64,000 bases of DNA from Fidelibacterota bacterium. Lineage in GTDB: Bacteria; Pseudomonadota; Alphaproteobacteria; Rhodospirillales; Rhodospirillaceae. The stretch is taken from positions 24,304 through 88,303 of the forward strand of contig CANJLF010000013.1 of NCBI GenBank assembly GCA_947475295.1, given 5' to 3'. The position numbers were made by a program, and so were the translations under genes. Shown here in pieces: positions 19,147 to 29,609 of the stretch. Under the pieces are notes generated by a model. That model made no database searches and had not been told where the DNA came from. It worked only from the letters and a program-made list of their open reading frames with translations. The number at the start of each line of letters is the position of its first letter. Positions within the stretch are counted from its first letter, which is position 1.

Positions 19147-19776
19147 TTATTTGGGGGCGGCTGGCGCTGCGGCAGGCTCCGCCGCTGCGGGCGCGGCCGG
19201 CGTTTCCGCGGCGGCCGGGATCGGCGGCGGATTTTCGGTGTTGGATATCAGGAACTTGATCAACGCCGCGCGGTCTTGCGGCTTCTTCAAGCCGGCGAAG
19301 GACATGGAACCCTTCGGCGCCAGGTGCTTGGGGTTATCGAGGTAATCGTCGAGGAGTTCGTAGGTCCAAATGCCGCCCAATATGGCCTTAAGGGAGTCGG
19401 TGGTCTTGAAGCCGTTGCGGTCGCCGATTACGTCGCCAACGATGTTGTGCAGATTGGGGCCGGTCTTATTGGCGCCGCCTGCTTCGGCGGTGTGGCATGC
19501 GCCGCACTTCTTGAAGACCGCGGCGCCCTCTTCGACGCTGGCGGCAGCGACCAAAGGCAAGCTGCTGACAAACGCCGTGCCGCCTGTGCCGGCTTCAGCC
19601 GGAGCCTCTTCCACGACTTCGATGGGGTAGCCGAACTTTTCGAGCTTTTCGTGTTCTTCGGCCACGGGGCTGCCGTACATGACCGTGTTGCCCACGAGGT
19701 TGACCCCGAGAATGGTCAGAAACGCCAGCCAGAAGGCAGCGATAATTGTGTACCACGTGAGTGTCGCGTTCGACAT
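19147..19776 (-). CDS. cycM: Membrane-anchored cytochrome c (CycM-like)
   Basis: The 209-residue protein starts with an uncleaved membrane helix (YTIIAAFWLAFLTILGVNLV). A linker follows, then a class I cytochrome c domain with the haem site CGACH at 91-95 and a likely Met axial ligand in APKGSMSFAGL. The tail is Ala/Pro-rich. It matches CycM-type anchored cytochromes that carry electrons from the bc1 complex to an aa3 oxidase. The cycM / divergent kdsB-pheA arrangement is widespread in alphaproteobacteria. Confidence 0.9.
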   Translation of the reverse strand: MSNATLTWYTIIAAFWLAFLTILGVNLVGNTVMYGSPVAEEHEKLEKFGYPIEVVEEAPAEAGTGGTAFVSSLPLVAAASVEEGAAVFKKCGACHTAEAGGANKTGPNLHNIVGDVIGDRNGFKTTDSLKAILGGIWTYELLDDYLDNPKHLAPKGSMSFAGLKKPQDRAALIKFLISNTENPPPIPAAAETPAAPAAAEPAAAPAAPK

Positions 19777-20073
19777 GCCAGCGTCCCCAGTAAGATCCCC
19801 GCGCCGGATAGGAAAGTGTGGCGCGCCTTGAGCAGGTGTTCAGCCCTTGGGAATACTGGGTTTGGGCCTAAATCTCAATATGAATCAATGTGCCTGGGCG
19901 AGACCAAGGCGCGCCCCCGGTTTTCCCCTAAGGCCTTGACGCCAAAGCCCTGGGGACGGGCGGGTTGGGGAGCCCAAACCCCGGAAGACACCCTTGGAAG
20001 GCGGTCTTAAGTCCTGTATGTGTCGCGCCGTGCTTTAAGAGCCTGTTCCCGTGATTTGTAACCAAGGCCTGAC

Positions 20074-20808
20074 ATGCCCGCGCTGATCGTAATTCCTGCC
20101 CGTTTAGCGGCCACGCGCCTGCCCAACAAGCCGCTGGCCATGATTGGCCCTGAGCCCATGATCGTCCATGTCTGGCGCCGGGCCGTGAAAGCCAATGCCG
20201 GGCCGGTGATCGTGGCTTGCGGCGACCAGCCCATTGCCGATGCCATTATAGCGGCAGGCGGCACCGCCATCCTGACCGATCCGGCGCTGCCCTCGGGCTC
20301 GGACCGGGTCCACGCGGCTGCGGAAATTTATGACCCCGCCGGCAAGTTTGACGTGGTCGTCAACGTCCAGGGCGACCTGCCGACCCTGGAGCCGGTTCTG
20401 GTGGCCGCCTCGGTGACGCCCTTGGCCGATGCGGTGATCGATATCGCCACGGTCGTCGCGCGCATCACGATCCCGGAAGAACTCAATGACCCGGCGGTGG
20501 TGAAGGCGGCCTTGTCGCTGCAACCAGGCGCCACGGTTGGTCCCGCCTTGTACTTCAGCCGCAACCTGATTCCCTCAGGGCCGGGCGATCATTATCACCA
20601 CATCGGCATCTATGCCTTCCGCCGCGCGGCGCTCCGCCGCTTTGTGACCCTGAAGCCGACGATCCTGGAATTGCGCGAGCGCCTTGAGCAACTGCGCGCC
20701 ATCGAGAACGGCATGCGTATGGCGGCTGCGCTGGTGGATACCATCCCGCTCGGCGTCGATACGCCGTCGGACCTCGACCGTGCGCGGCGTCTCTTGGGTT
20801 TTGCCTGA
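20074..20808 (+). CDS. kdsB: 3-deoxy-manno-octulosonate cytidylyltransferase
   Basis: The 244-residue protein activates Kdo as CMP-Kdo for lipid A-core synthesis in the cytoplasm. The family markers are present: VIPARLAATRLPNKPLAMIG (CTP site), GSDRVHAAAE, VVNVQGDLPTLEP, and HHIGIYAFRRAALRRFV. The C terminus GVDTPSDLDRARRLL is typical. The length is normal. Its stop overlaps the pheA start by one base, so the two are coupled. Confidence 0.96.
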   Translation: MPALIVIPARLAATRLPNKPLAMIGPEPMIVHVWRRAVKANAGPVIVACGDQPIADAIIAAGGTAILTDPALPSGSDRVHAAAEIYDPAGKFDVVVNVQGDLPTLEPVLVAASVTPLADAVIDIATVVARITIPEELNDPAVVKAALSLQPGATVGPALYFSRNLIPSGPGDHYHHIGIYAFRRAALRRFVTLKPTILELRERLEQLRAIENGMRMAAALVDTIPLGVDTPSDLDRARRLLGFA

Positions 20809-21662
20809 TGGCGACAGCTTCAAACACCATCGCCTTTCAGGGCTATCTCGGCGCCAATTCCCACATCGCCATCAAAGCCTGCTTCCCGAAGATGACGCCG
20901 CTGCCTTGCGTGCGCTTCGAGGATGCTTTCGAGGCTGTCCAAAAAGGCAAAGCTAAGCTGGCTATGATTCCTGTGGACAACTCGATTGCCGGGCGCGTGG
21001 CCGACATCCATCACATCCTGCCGCAGTCAGGCTTGCACATTATCGGCGAGCACTTCATGCCTGTGACGTATCACTTGCTGGCCGTGCCCGGCGCCACGCT
21101 CAAGACGCTCAAGCGTGTGGAGAGCCACGTGCAGTCGCTCAGCCAGTGCGCAAAGTTCATCCGCAAACATAAACTGACGCCGGTTGTTTCGGCCGACAAT
21201 GCCGGGGCGGCAAAAGATGTGGCCGAGCGCGGCGACAAGACCGTCGCGGCCATCGCGCCGCCTTTGGCCGCGAAGATATACGGCCTCAAGACGCTCGCCT
21301 CCAAAATCGAAGACGCCGATCACAACACCACGCGCTTCCTCATCATGTCGAAGACGCCGTTGAAGACCAACGCCACGAAGGGCGGGCCCTTTGTCACGTC
21401 CTTCGTCTTCCGGCTGCGCAGCGTGCCGGCGGCGTTGTACAAGGCCCTCGGCGGCTTCGCCACCAACGGCGTCAACATGACCAAGCTTGAGAGCTATATG
21501 ATCGGCGGCAAGTTCTCGGCGGCGCAGTTTTATGCCGATGTCGACGGCCATCCCGACGATGTCGCCCTGCGCCATGCCCTTGAGGACTTACGCTTCTATT
21601 CCAAAGAAGTGATCATCCTCGGCACGTACCCGGCGCATCCCTACCGCAAGTCTGCAAAATAG
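20808..21662 (+). CDS. pheA: Prephenate dehydratase
   Basis: The 284-residue monofunctional enzyme converts prephenate to phenylpyruvate in Phe synthesis. The N-terminal catalytic domain begins IAFQGYLGANSHIAIKACF and includes VDNSIAGRVADIHHIL and DHNTTRFLIMS, the TRF catalytic motif. The C-terminal ACT domain (about 198-284), with VPAALYKALGGFATNGVNM, should bind Phe for feedback control. In the ACT domain the usual ESRP is LESYMIGG, a variant often seen in alphaproteobacteria. It converges on rlmH with a gap of only 2 bases. Confidence 0.96.
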   Translation: MATASNTIAFQGYLGANSHIAIKACFPKMTPLPCVRFEDAFEAVQKGKAKLAMIPVDNSIAGRVADIHHILPQSGLHIIGEHFMPVTYHLLAVPGATLKTLKRVESHVQSLSQCAKFIRKHKLTPVVSADNAGAAKDVAERGDKTVAAIAPPLAAKIYGLKTLASKIEDADHNTTRFLIMSKTPLKTNATKGGPFVTSFVFRLRSVPAALYKALGGFATNGVNMTKLESYMIGGKFSAAQFYADVDGHPDDVALRHALEDLRFYSKEVIILGTYPAHPYRKSAK

Positions 21663-21664
21663 CT

Positions 21665-22123
21665 TTACGAGCGGTGATACGGGTGGCCCGTAAGGATGGT
21701 ATGGGCGCGGTAAAGCTGCTCGGCCAAGAGCGCGCGCACCAGCATGTGCGGCCAGGTGAGCGCGCCAAAACTTAAAGTCGCATCGGCGCGTTTGCGCACG
21801 CTCTCATCCAGTCCGTCGGCGCCGCCGATCAGAAACGCCACGCCCCTCACGCCGTCGTCGCGCCAGCGCCCGAGACGCTTGGCGAAGGCCTCGCTGGTTT
21901 CACTCTTACCGCGTTCGTCGAGAGCGATGATGCGCGCACCCTCGGGCACCGCGCCCAGCAGCGCCTCGCCCTCACGGGCGCGGCGCACATTGACGGCGGC
22001 TTCTTTTTTGATTTCGATTTCTTTGAGATCCACGCGCCAGGGCAGACGCGCGGCGTAGGATTCAAACAACTCCCGCTCCGCGCCGGGTTTGGCTTTGCCA
22101 ACGGCGGCGACGAGAATGTTCAC
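21665..22123 (-). CDS. rlmH: 23S rRNA pseudouridine1915 N3-methyltransferase
   Basis: The 152-residue SPOUT-class protein begins NILVAAVGKAKPGAERELFE (GTG start). Its knotted C-terminal SAM site shows VAFLIGGADGLDESVRKRAD and LTWPHMLVRALLAEQLYRAH. RlmH methylates pseudouridine 1915 in helix 69 of 23S rRNA on assembled 70S ribosomes. It follows rsfS by 17 bases, the usual rsfS-rlmH order. Confidence 0.97.
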   Translation of the reverse strand: MNILVAAVGKAKPGAERELFESYAARLPWRVDLKEIEIKKEAAVNVRRAREGEALLGAVPEGARIIALDERGKSETSEAFAKRLGRWRDDGVRGVAFLIGGADGLDESVRKRADATLSFGALTWPHMLVRALLAEQLYRAHTILTGHPYHRS

Positions 22124-22140
22124 GAGGGCGTTACGATGGG

Positions 22141-22566
22141 TTAAGCGCGGCGCGCGGATTTGCGCGGCGCGGCTTTTTTTGCCGGCGCTTTTTTGATGCC
22201 CGTTTTCAATCCAGTTTTCAGTCCGGTTTTCAGCGGTGTATTGGCGGGCGCGGCCGGCGCCTGCCAGATGCGCTCGATGTTATAGAAGGTGCGGACTTCG
22301 GGGCGGAACAGATGCACGATCACGTCGCCCGCGTCGATCAACACCCAGTCGCCGAATTTCTCGCCTTCGCTCTGAGGCTTGTGACCGGCAGCCTTCAGCT
22401 TGGTCACCAAATGTTGCGCCATGGCCGAGACCATGCGCCCCGAGGTGCCCGAGGCGACGATCATGCGATCGGCGATGCTGGTTTTACCGACGAGATCGAT
22501 GGCGAGAACGTCTTGCGCTTTGTCGTCGTCGAGGGACTTCAGAATTGTTTCGACCAGGGCGTCCAA
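22141..22566 (-). CDS. rsfS: Ribosomal silencing factor RsfS (start uncertain)
   Basis: The conserved core is clear: LDALVETILKSLDDDKAQDV, DLVGKTSIADRMIVASGTSG, GDWVLIDAGDVIVHLF and RTFYNIERIW. RsfS binds L14 and blocks subunit joining under starvation. The coordinates use a TTG at 22566, which has no ribosome site. The same frame is open up to the nadD stop and includes ATC at 22618-22620, preceded 7 bases earlier by AGGAG. An AUC start would add 18 residues (IPKASKSASKSAPPAASP) and give 159. The C-terminal Lys/Ala tail is low complexity. Confidence 0.9.
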   Translation of the reverse strand: MDALVETILKSLDDDKAQDVLAIDLVGKTSIADRMIVASGTSGRMVSAMAQHLVTKLKAAGHKPQSEGEKFGDWVLIDAGDVIVHLFRPEVRTFYNIERIWQAPAAPANTPLKTGLKTGLKTGIKKAPAKKAAPRKSARRA

Positions 22567-22629
22567 GGGACTGGCGGCCGGGGGGGCCGACTTGCTGGCG
22601 GATTTTGAGGCTTTGGGGATGTTCGTCTC

Positions 22630-23268
22630 CTATGTGTCGCGCGCGATCTGGGCACGCAGTGATGTCGCAGAGGCCGGATGGCGGCGGATGGCGACATAGG
22701 TCCAGACCGGAGGAAGACGAAACCAGATGGCTGAAGGCCTCCCTGTTCGAACCTTGGCAAACCGCTGCGCCGCCGCACCGGCCAATGCGCCGTAAGAATA
22801 AGGGCTGCGGTCGAAAACCGCAACGCGCGCGGTATGAAAGATGCGCGTCCAACGCCACCAGCGGGAGGCTTGTTTGAGATTGTCGGCGCCCATGAGCCAG
22901 ACAAAATCGATGCCGGGGTAGCGCCGCGTAAGGTGCTTGAGGGTGAGGGCGGTGCGGTTCACACCAAGCCGCCGTTCCAGATCGGTCACAATGATCCGGC
23001 GGTCGCGGACGAGGCTCCGCGCCGCTGCCAGCCGCTTGGCCAAGGGCGCCATTCCAGCCACCGGTTTCAAGGGGTTCTGCGGACTGACCAACCACCAGAC
23101 CTGGTGCAGTTTCAGGGCCTTGAGGGCTTCCTGGCTGATGTGCAAATGCCCGTCGTGGGCCGGATTGAAGGAGCCGCCCAGCACCCCGATGCGCCGCCGC
23201 TGGCGGTCACCGAAGGGGGGCGGAGCGGGCGCGAACGCCAGAGCGTTACGGCCGGACTTGGCCGTCAC
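22630..23268 (-). CDS. nadD: Nicotinate-nucleotide adenylyltransferase
   Basis: The 212-residue enzyme joins nicotinate mononucleotide and ATP to give deamido-NAD. It carries [20 protein letters not shown] (the GSFNPxHxGH motif) and later [13 protein letters not shown], close to the ISSTxIR C-terminal motif. A GTG start at 23268 lies 23 bases inside the end of proA, consistent with coupling. The 27 residues ahead of the core are somewhat long but there is no better start. It shares a reading frame with rsfS, separated by its TAG stop. Confidence 0.95.
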   Translation of the reverse strand: MTAKSGRNALAFAPAPPPFGDRQRRRIGVLGGSFNPAHDGHLHISQEALKALKLHQVWWLVSPQNPLKPVAGMAPLAKRLAAARSLVRDRRIIVTDLERRLGVNRTALTLKHLTRRYPGIDFVWLMGADNLKQASRWWRWTRIFHTARVAVFDRSPYSYGALAGAAAQRFAKVRTGRPSAIWFRLPPVWTYVAIRRHPASATSLRAQIARDT

Positions 23269-24526
23269 CGCGCACCTTGTATTTGAAGGTCGTCAATTGC
23301 TCCACGCCCACGGGTCCACGGGCATGAAGCTTGCCGGTGGCGATGCCGATCTCGGCACCCATGCCGAATTCGCCGCCGTCGGCGAATTGGGTAGAGGCGT
23401 TGTGAATTACGATGGCGCTGTCGAGCCCGGCCATGAAACGTTCGGCGGCCACAGCGTCCTCGGTGACGATGGCCTCGGTGTGCTCGGAGCCGTGGGCGAC
23501 GATATGGGCCATGGCGTCCTCGAGATTCTTCACGGTCTTCACCGCAAGAATGGCGTCGAGATATTCCGTATCCCAATCGGCGGCGGCGGCGGGTTTTACG
23601 CGCGCGTCCAACTTCTGCACGGCGCTGTCGCCGCGGATTTCGCAGCCGGCCTTGATGAGATCATCCAAAATCGGCGGCAGGATTTTTCCCGCCACGGCTT
23701 CGTCCACAAGCAAGGTCTCAGTGGCGCCGCAGACGCCGGTGCGGCGCATCTTGGCGTTGAGCACAATTTTACGCGCTTTGGCGGGATCGGCATCGCTGTG
23801 AATATAGGTGTGACAGAGGCCGGTCAGATGCTGGAACGTCGGCACGCGCGATTCCCGCACAACGCGCTCCACCAGCGACTGGCCGCCGCGCGGGATGATC
23901 ACGTCGATGTACTTGGTCATGGTCAGCATTTCGCCGACGGCGGCGCGGTCCGTGGTCGGCACCATCTGGATGCAGGCTTCGGGCAGGCGTGCGGCGCGCA
24001 GGCCTTCTTGCAGGCAGGTGAAGATGGCGCGCGAGGAATGAAAGCTCTCGGACCCCCCGCGCAGGATGCAGGCGTTGCCGGCTTTCAGGCAAAGGCCGCC
24101 GGCGTCGGCGGTGACATTAGGACGCGACTCATAAATGATCCCGATGACGCCGAGCGGCGTGCGCACGCGCTGGATTTCAAGACCATTGGGGCGGCTCCAT
24201 TCGTCCATCACCGCGCCGACCGGATCGGGCAGCGAGGCGATCTCCACCAGGCCCTTGGCCATGGCGGCGATGCGGCTGTCGGTGAGTTCAAGGCGATCCA
24301 AAAGCGCGGGCGAAAGTTTCTTCTCGCGGGCGGCGGCCATGTCCTTGGCGTTGGCGGCTTTGATCTCGGGCCCGTGCGTGCCGATGGATTCCGCGGCCGC
24401 CATGAGCGCGGCGTTTTTAGCCATGGTCTGGGTCTTGGCCAGCAGGCGCGCGGCAGCCCGGGCCTTCTCGCCCATTTCCGCCATGAGGGCGGCAATATCG
24501 CCGTCTTTATCGCCCGCGCCGTCCAT
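23246..24526 (-). CDS. proA: Gamma-glutamyl phosphate reductase
   Basis: The 426-residue NADPH enzyme makes glutamate-5-semialdehyde in proline synthesis. The ALDH fold is evident: [55 protein letters not shown] and the catalytic Cys in [15 protein letters not shown]. The start is supported by AGGAGCAGTTATG. It sits after proB in an obgE-proB-proA-nadD run. Confidence 0.98.
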   Translation of the reverse strand: MDGAGDKDGDIAALMAEMGEKARAAARLLAKTQTMAKNAALMAAAESIGTHGPEIKAANAKDMAAAREKKLSPALLDRLELTDSRIAAMAKGLVEIASLPDPVGAVMDEWSRPNGLEIQRVRTPLGVIGIIYESRPNVTADAGGLCLKAGNACILRGGSESFHSSRAIFTCLQEGLRAARLPEACIQMVPTTDRAAVGEMLTMTKYIDVIIPRGGQSLVERVVRESRVPTFQHLTGLCHTYIHSDADPAKARKIVLNAKMRRTGVCGATETLLVDEAVAGKILPPILDDLIKAGCEIRGDSAVQKLDARVKPAAAADWDTEYLDAILAVKTVKNLEDAMAHIVAHGSEHTEAIVTEDAVAAERFMAGLDSAIVIHNASTQFADGGEFGMGAEIGIATGKLHARGPVGVEQLTTFKYKVRGDGQVRP

Positions 24527-24564
24527 AACTGCTCCTACCTGACGTCTATTCTAACATTGTGGCT

Positions 24565-26759
<2,195 letters not shown>

Positions 26760-26790
26760 CTATTCTATACCTAAACTCAGCGCACAAATA

Positions 26791-26820
26791 AAAAAGGAGA
26801 CGGCGATCCGTCTCCTTTTT
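26791..26820. terminator. Bidirectional intrinsic terminator between rpmA and obgE
   Basis: A perfect 13-bp stem AAAAAGGAGACGG (26791-26803) and CCGTCTCCTTTTT (26808-26820) encloses a CGAT loop. There is an A run on one side and a T run on the other, so it can act in either direction. On the minus strand it lies 51 bases beyond the rpmA stop and 35 bases before obgE. Confidence 0.9.
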
Positions 26821-26870
26821 TCAACCACGGGATCGCCAGCGTGGATGCCGGCGATGAAAAACCGCCGTTA

Positions 26871-27146
26871 TTATTCCGCTGCTTGCGGCATCGGCGTCGG
26901 ATCCACGGACACGTAGACGCGGCCCTTGGTCGACGTCTGGAAAGTGACCTTGCCTTCGAGCACGGCGAAGATGGTGTAGTCACGGCCCATGCCGACGCCT
27001 TTGCCGGGGTGCCACTTGGTGCCGCGCTGACGGACCAGGATGTTGCCCGGGACGACGTGCTGGCCGCCGAACTTCTTGATGCCAAGGCGTTTGCCAATGG
27101 TATCGCGGCCGTTGGACGACGAGCCGCCGGATTTCTTATGTGCCAT
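26871..27146 (-). CDS. rpmA: 50S ribosomal protein L27
   Basis: The 91-residue protein starts [20 protein letters not shown], the L27 N-terminal tail that reaches the peptidyl transferase centre, and has [20 protein letters not shown]. There is no Firmicutes-type cleavable N-terminal extension. It follows rplU by 26 bases. Confidence 0.99.
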   Translation of the reverse strand: MAHKKSGGSSSNGRDTIGKRLGIKKFGGQHVVPGNILVRQRGTKWHPGKGVGMGRDYTIFAVLEGKVTFQTSTKGRVYVSVDPTPMPQAAE

Positions 27147-27172
27147 AACAAATACTCCTAATACGCTGCGCT

Positions 27173-27574
27173 TTAAGCTTCAGCGGTCTTTTTTACGGCT
27201 GCCTTTTTGGCAGCGGGTTTCTTGGCCGGCTTCGTGGACTCTTCGGCGCGCGCCTTCGGCGCGACAGCGGCCAGGCCCACGCCCATGTCCGTGATCTTCA
27301 CCAGGGTGAGATGCTGACGGTGACCGTTGCGGCGGCGGTAGTGCTTGCGGCGGCGCTTTTTGAAGATGATGACCTTGTCGCCGCGGAATTGGCGGACGAC
27401 TTCGCCGGTCACTTGCGCGTTGGCGACGCGCGGCGCGCCGACTTGATCGCCCAGCATCAACACCTCGTCGAACACGATGGTGGCGCCGGCGTCTCCGTCG
27501 AGCTTTTCAATGGCAATCACGTCGTCTTTGCTGACGCGATACTGTTTGCCGCCCGTCTTGATTACTGCGAACAT
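27173..27574 (-). CDS. rplU: 50S ribosomal protein L21
   Basis: The start [20 protein letters not shown] at 27574 is the family start; a 38-codon upstream extension is rejected because the promoter lies inside it. The core (residues 1-103) ends with [15 protein letters not shown] 30-residue Lys/Ala-rich tail ([15 protein letters not shown]) follows, a common alphaproteobacterial extension. It is the first gene of rplU-rpmA. Confidence 0.98.
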   Translation of the reverse strand: MFAVIKTGGKQYRVSKDDVIAIEKLDGDAGATIVFDEVLMLGDQVGAPRVANAQVTGEVVRQFRGDKVIIFKKRRRKHYRRRNGHRQHLTLVKITDMGVGLAAVAPKARAEESTKPAKKPAAKKAAVKKTAEA

Positions 27575-27887
27575 GGTCTCGAAATCCTGATGAAGCAAAT
27601 ACGGCGGGTCGTGACCGGAATGATCACGAGATGCACTTGGCCCCGCGCGGAAGCGGCGTGAATATACTGACGGGGGGCCTTGAGTCAATGGCGCGTGGGC
27701 GGCGCATCAGCCGCCGGGACCGCCGTCTTAATCGCCTATTAACTATTGTTTTACAGAGGCTTAGGCCTATGGGCCAGGACCAAGAACAAAGCCAAAACGG
27801 GCCCGCCATTCAGGGCTCTACCCGGAAACCGGTGGCAGAATGAGCAAGCTGGGCGCTTTTTCAGGTAGAAGGCACCGGTAAGCGCCC
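27575..27887. other. Intergenic region between rplU and the QEGLA peptidase gene
   Basis: This 313-base stretch between divergent genes contains the rplU promoter and, on the other side, a GC-rich inverted repeat (GGCGGC...GCCGCC near 27700-27715). Short frames here have no ribosome sites and no family resemblance. I see no RNA gene. Confidence 0.5.
27661..27688 (-). promoter_or_regulatory. Sigma-70 type promoter for rplU-rpmA
   Basis: On the minus strand TTGACT (27688-27683) and TATATT (27666-27661) are separated by 16 bases, close to consensus for the housekeeping sigma factor. Transcription would start near 27654, leaving an untranslated leader of about 80 bases before rplU. Confidence 0.7.
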
Positions 27888-29288
27888 ATGGAAGGCTCCG
27901 CCACCCCCGATTTGCCGCCTCCGCCCGACCGGCTCTCGCCCGCGACCATCGAGCGGCTTCAAGCCGCCGCCGTGCTGCTGCGCAAAGCTGAAAAACCCGT
28001 GCGTGTGCTGCGGGCCGTGGCCTGGGGACCCGAGGTGGCCCAGGCCTTTTTTGCCGCCGGGGAAAAAGAGCTGCCTAAGGTTACCTATACCCCGCTCGAT
28101 GCCGCCCCGGTTCACGAAGCGCTCACGGCCGCGCGGGCGCTGATCGACGGGGATGGCCCTGTCCAGGCGTGGTTGTTGCGCATCGCCGATGTCATCGGCA
28201 CGGGCGCCGACATGCTGGCGGGCATCGGCACCAAGGAATTCCATCGCCAGTCGGTGAAACTTTACGGCTCGCCGCAAACCGATCTGCTGAACTGCGATGT
28301 GCGCCCGCTCGATCTCGCGCGCATGCTCGACTACGTGCTGGGCTCGTTCCACAATCTCGATATCAATCTCGACGCCAAGACCGAAGCCAGCACCACATCG
28401 GAAGAGCTGGCCTTGCGTATGGCCAAGGTGCTGGCCCGCCACTTCGGCGAGGCCGCGCCCAAGATCGAGATTGTCGATCACCTGTCGTCAAATGCCTTGG
28501 CAGGCGCGCGCTACATCCGCATTCGGCGCGACGCGGTGTTCTCGGACCGCGACCTCGCACAACTCGTGCAGCACGAGGCCTTTGTGCATATTGCCACGTC
28601 GCTGAACGGCGCCGCGCAAAGCGCATTTCCGATTTTGGGCGCCGGGCACCCGGGCACCACGCGCACGCAAGAAGGCCTCGCCGTTTTCGCCGAGCTGATC
28701 TCCGGCGCCATGGATCCGTCGCGTTTGCTTCGCCTTGCCGACCGCGTGCTGGCGATTCAAATGTCCATGGACGGCGCTGATTTCCTCGAGCTCTATCGCT
28801 TCTTCGGTGAGCGTACCCACAATAAATTTTCCGCTTTTGAGAACGCGCGGCGTATTACGCGCGGCGGCTTGGTGGAAGGCGGCGGACCTTTCACCAAGGA
28901 TTCGGTTTACCTCGAGGGCCTGGTGCGCGTGCACAACTTTCTGCGCATCGCCGTGCAGGAGACGCGCGTGGATTGTATACGCCTGCTGTTCGCTGGAAAG
29001 ATGGACATCGACGACATGCCAGCCATTACCACGCTGGCCGCCCACGGCCTCTGTACCTTCCCGCGCTTCCTGCCGCCCTGGGCCAGGGATTTGCGCTTCG
29101 TGCTGTCCTATATCGCCTACTCGTCGTTCTTGAACCGCATGAACCTGGAACGGGTGCGCGATCACTATAAAGCCATGCTGGACAGCTGCGCGCCGGCGAT
29201 GCAGTCGCCCGGCGCCGGCCCGCCGGCGCCAATGTCACCCCTCGGCGTCATGGGCGGCCTCATGGGCCCGCCCGGCGGCGACCATTAG
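27888..29288 (+). CDS. QEGLA-motif (DUF1704, MATCAP-like) metallopeptidase
   Basis: The 466-residue protein belongs to the DUF1704 family, annotated in bacteria as flavohemoglobin expression-modulating QEGLA motif proteins and related to the eukaryotic tyrosine carboxypeptidase MATCAP. Visible motifs are HEAFVH at 229-234, an HExxxH zinc site, and RTQEGLAVFAEL with QEGLA at 261-265, the Glu being a likely third ligand. The Pro-rich first 20 residues and the Gly/Pro/Met-rich last 30 are probably disordered. There is no signal peptide. The bacterial substrate is unknown. It stands alone ahead of a tRNA gene. Confidence 0.88.
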   Translation: MEGSATPDLPPPPDRLSPATIERLQAAAVLLRKAEKPVRVLRAVAWGPEVAQAFFAAGEKELPKVTYTPLDAAPVHEALTAARALIDGDGPVQAWLLRIADVIGTGADMLAGIGTKEFHRQSVKLYGSPQTDLLNCDVRPLDLARMLDYVLGSFHNLDINLDAKTEASTTSEELALRMAKVLARHFGEAAPKIEIVDHLSSNALAGARYIRIRRDAVFSDRDLAQLVQHEAFVHIATSLNGAAQSAFPILGAGHPGTTRTQEGLAVFAELISGAMDPSRLLRLADRVLAIQMSMDGADFLELYRFFGERTHNKFSAFENARRITRGGLVEGGGPFTKDSVYLEGLVRVHNFLRIAVQETRVDCIRLLFAGKMDIDDMPAITTLAAHGLCTFPRFLPPWARDLRFVLSYIAYSSFLNRMNLERVRDHYKAMLDSCAPAMQSPGAGPPAPMSPLGVMGGLMGPPGGDH

Positions 29289-29406
29289 GGCGGAAACCTT
29301 GGCCGCGGGCGCGCCTCAGGCGTTGCAGCCGGAACCGCCATGGGCTAGTTTCCGCGCGCCTGCGGGTTCGGCACACATATATATAAGTGGCGGACCGCCT
29401 GCGATC

Positions 29407-29496
29407 GGAGAGGTGCCAGAGTGGCCGATCGGGCCGGTCTCGAAAACCGGTGTACCAGCAATGGTACCGTGAGTTCGAATCTCACCCTCTCCGCCA
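29407..29496 (+). tRNA. tRNA-Ser (anticodon CGA)
   Basis: The acceptor stem GGAGAGG (29407-29413) pairs with CCTCTCC (29486-29492), followed by discriminator G and an encoded CCA. The anticodon stem CCGGT/ACCGG encloses CTCGAAA, so the anticodon at 29441-29443 is CGA, reading UCG. A long variable arm (TGTACCAGCAATGGTACC region) marks a class II tRNA, and GTTCGAATC is the T loop. An A/T-rich TATATATAAG lies about 20 bases upstream and may include the promoter. Confidence 0.96.
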
Positions 29497-29609
29497 GCGC
29501 GCCATTCGCTATCGGTCGCGGTTGTTCAGCCGGCCGCCACGCGAATGGGACTTTCGCTGGTACACGGCATTCCGTTAGATGTTATGTTCGAGGAGTTCGG
29601 GGGGTCTCT

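Noticed and set aside
27575..27688. N-terminal extension of L21 starting at 27688
   Set aside because: The extension contains the likely promoter and is not found in the family; L21 starts [12 protein letters not shown].
29421..29609. The long N-terminal extension of the TonB receptor frame
   Set aside because: It overlaps the tRNA-Ser gene and precedes a good signal peptide; the TTG at 29610 is the sensible start.
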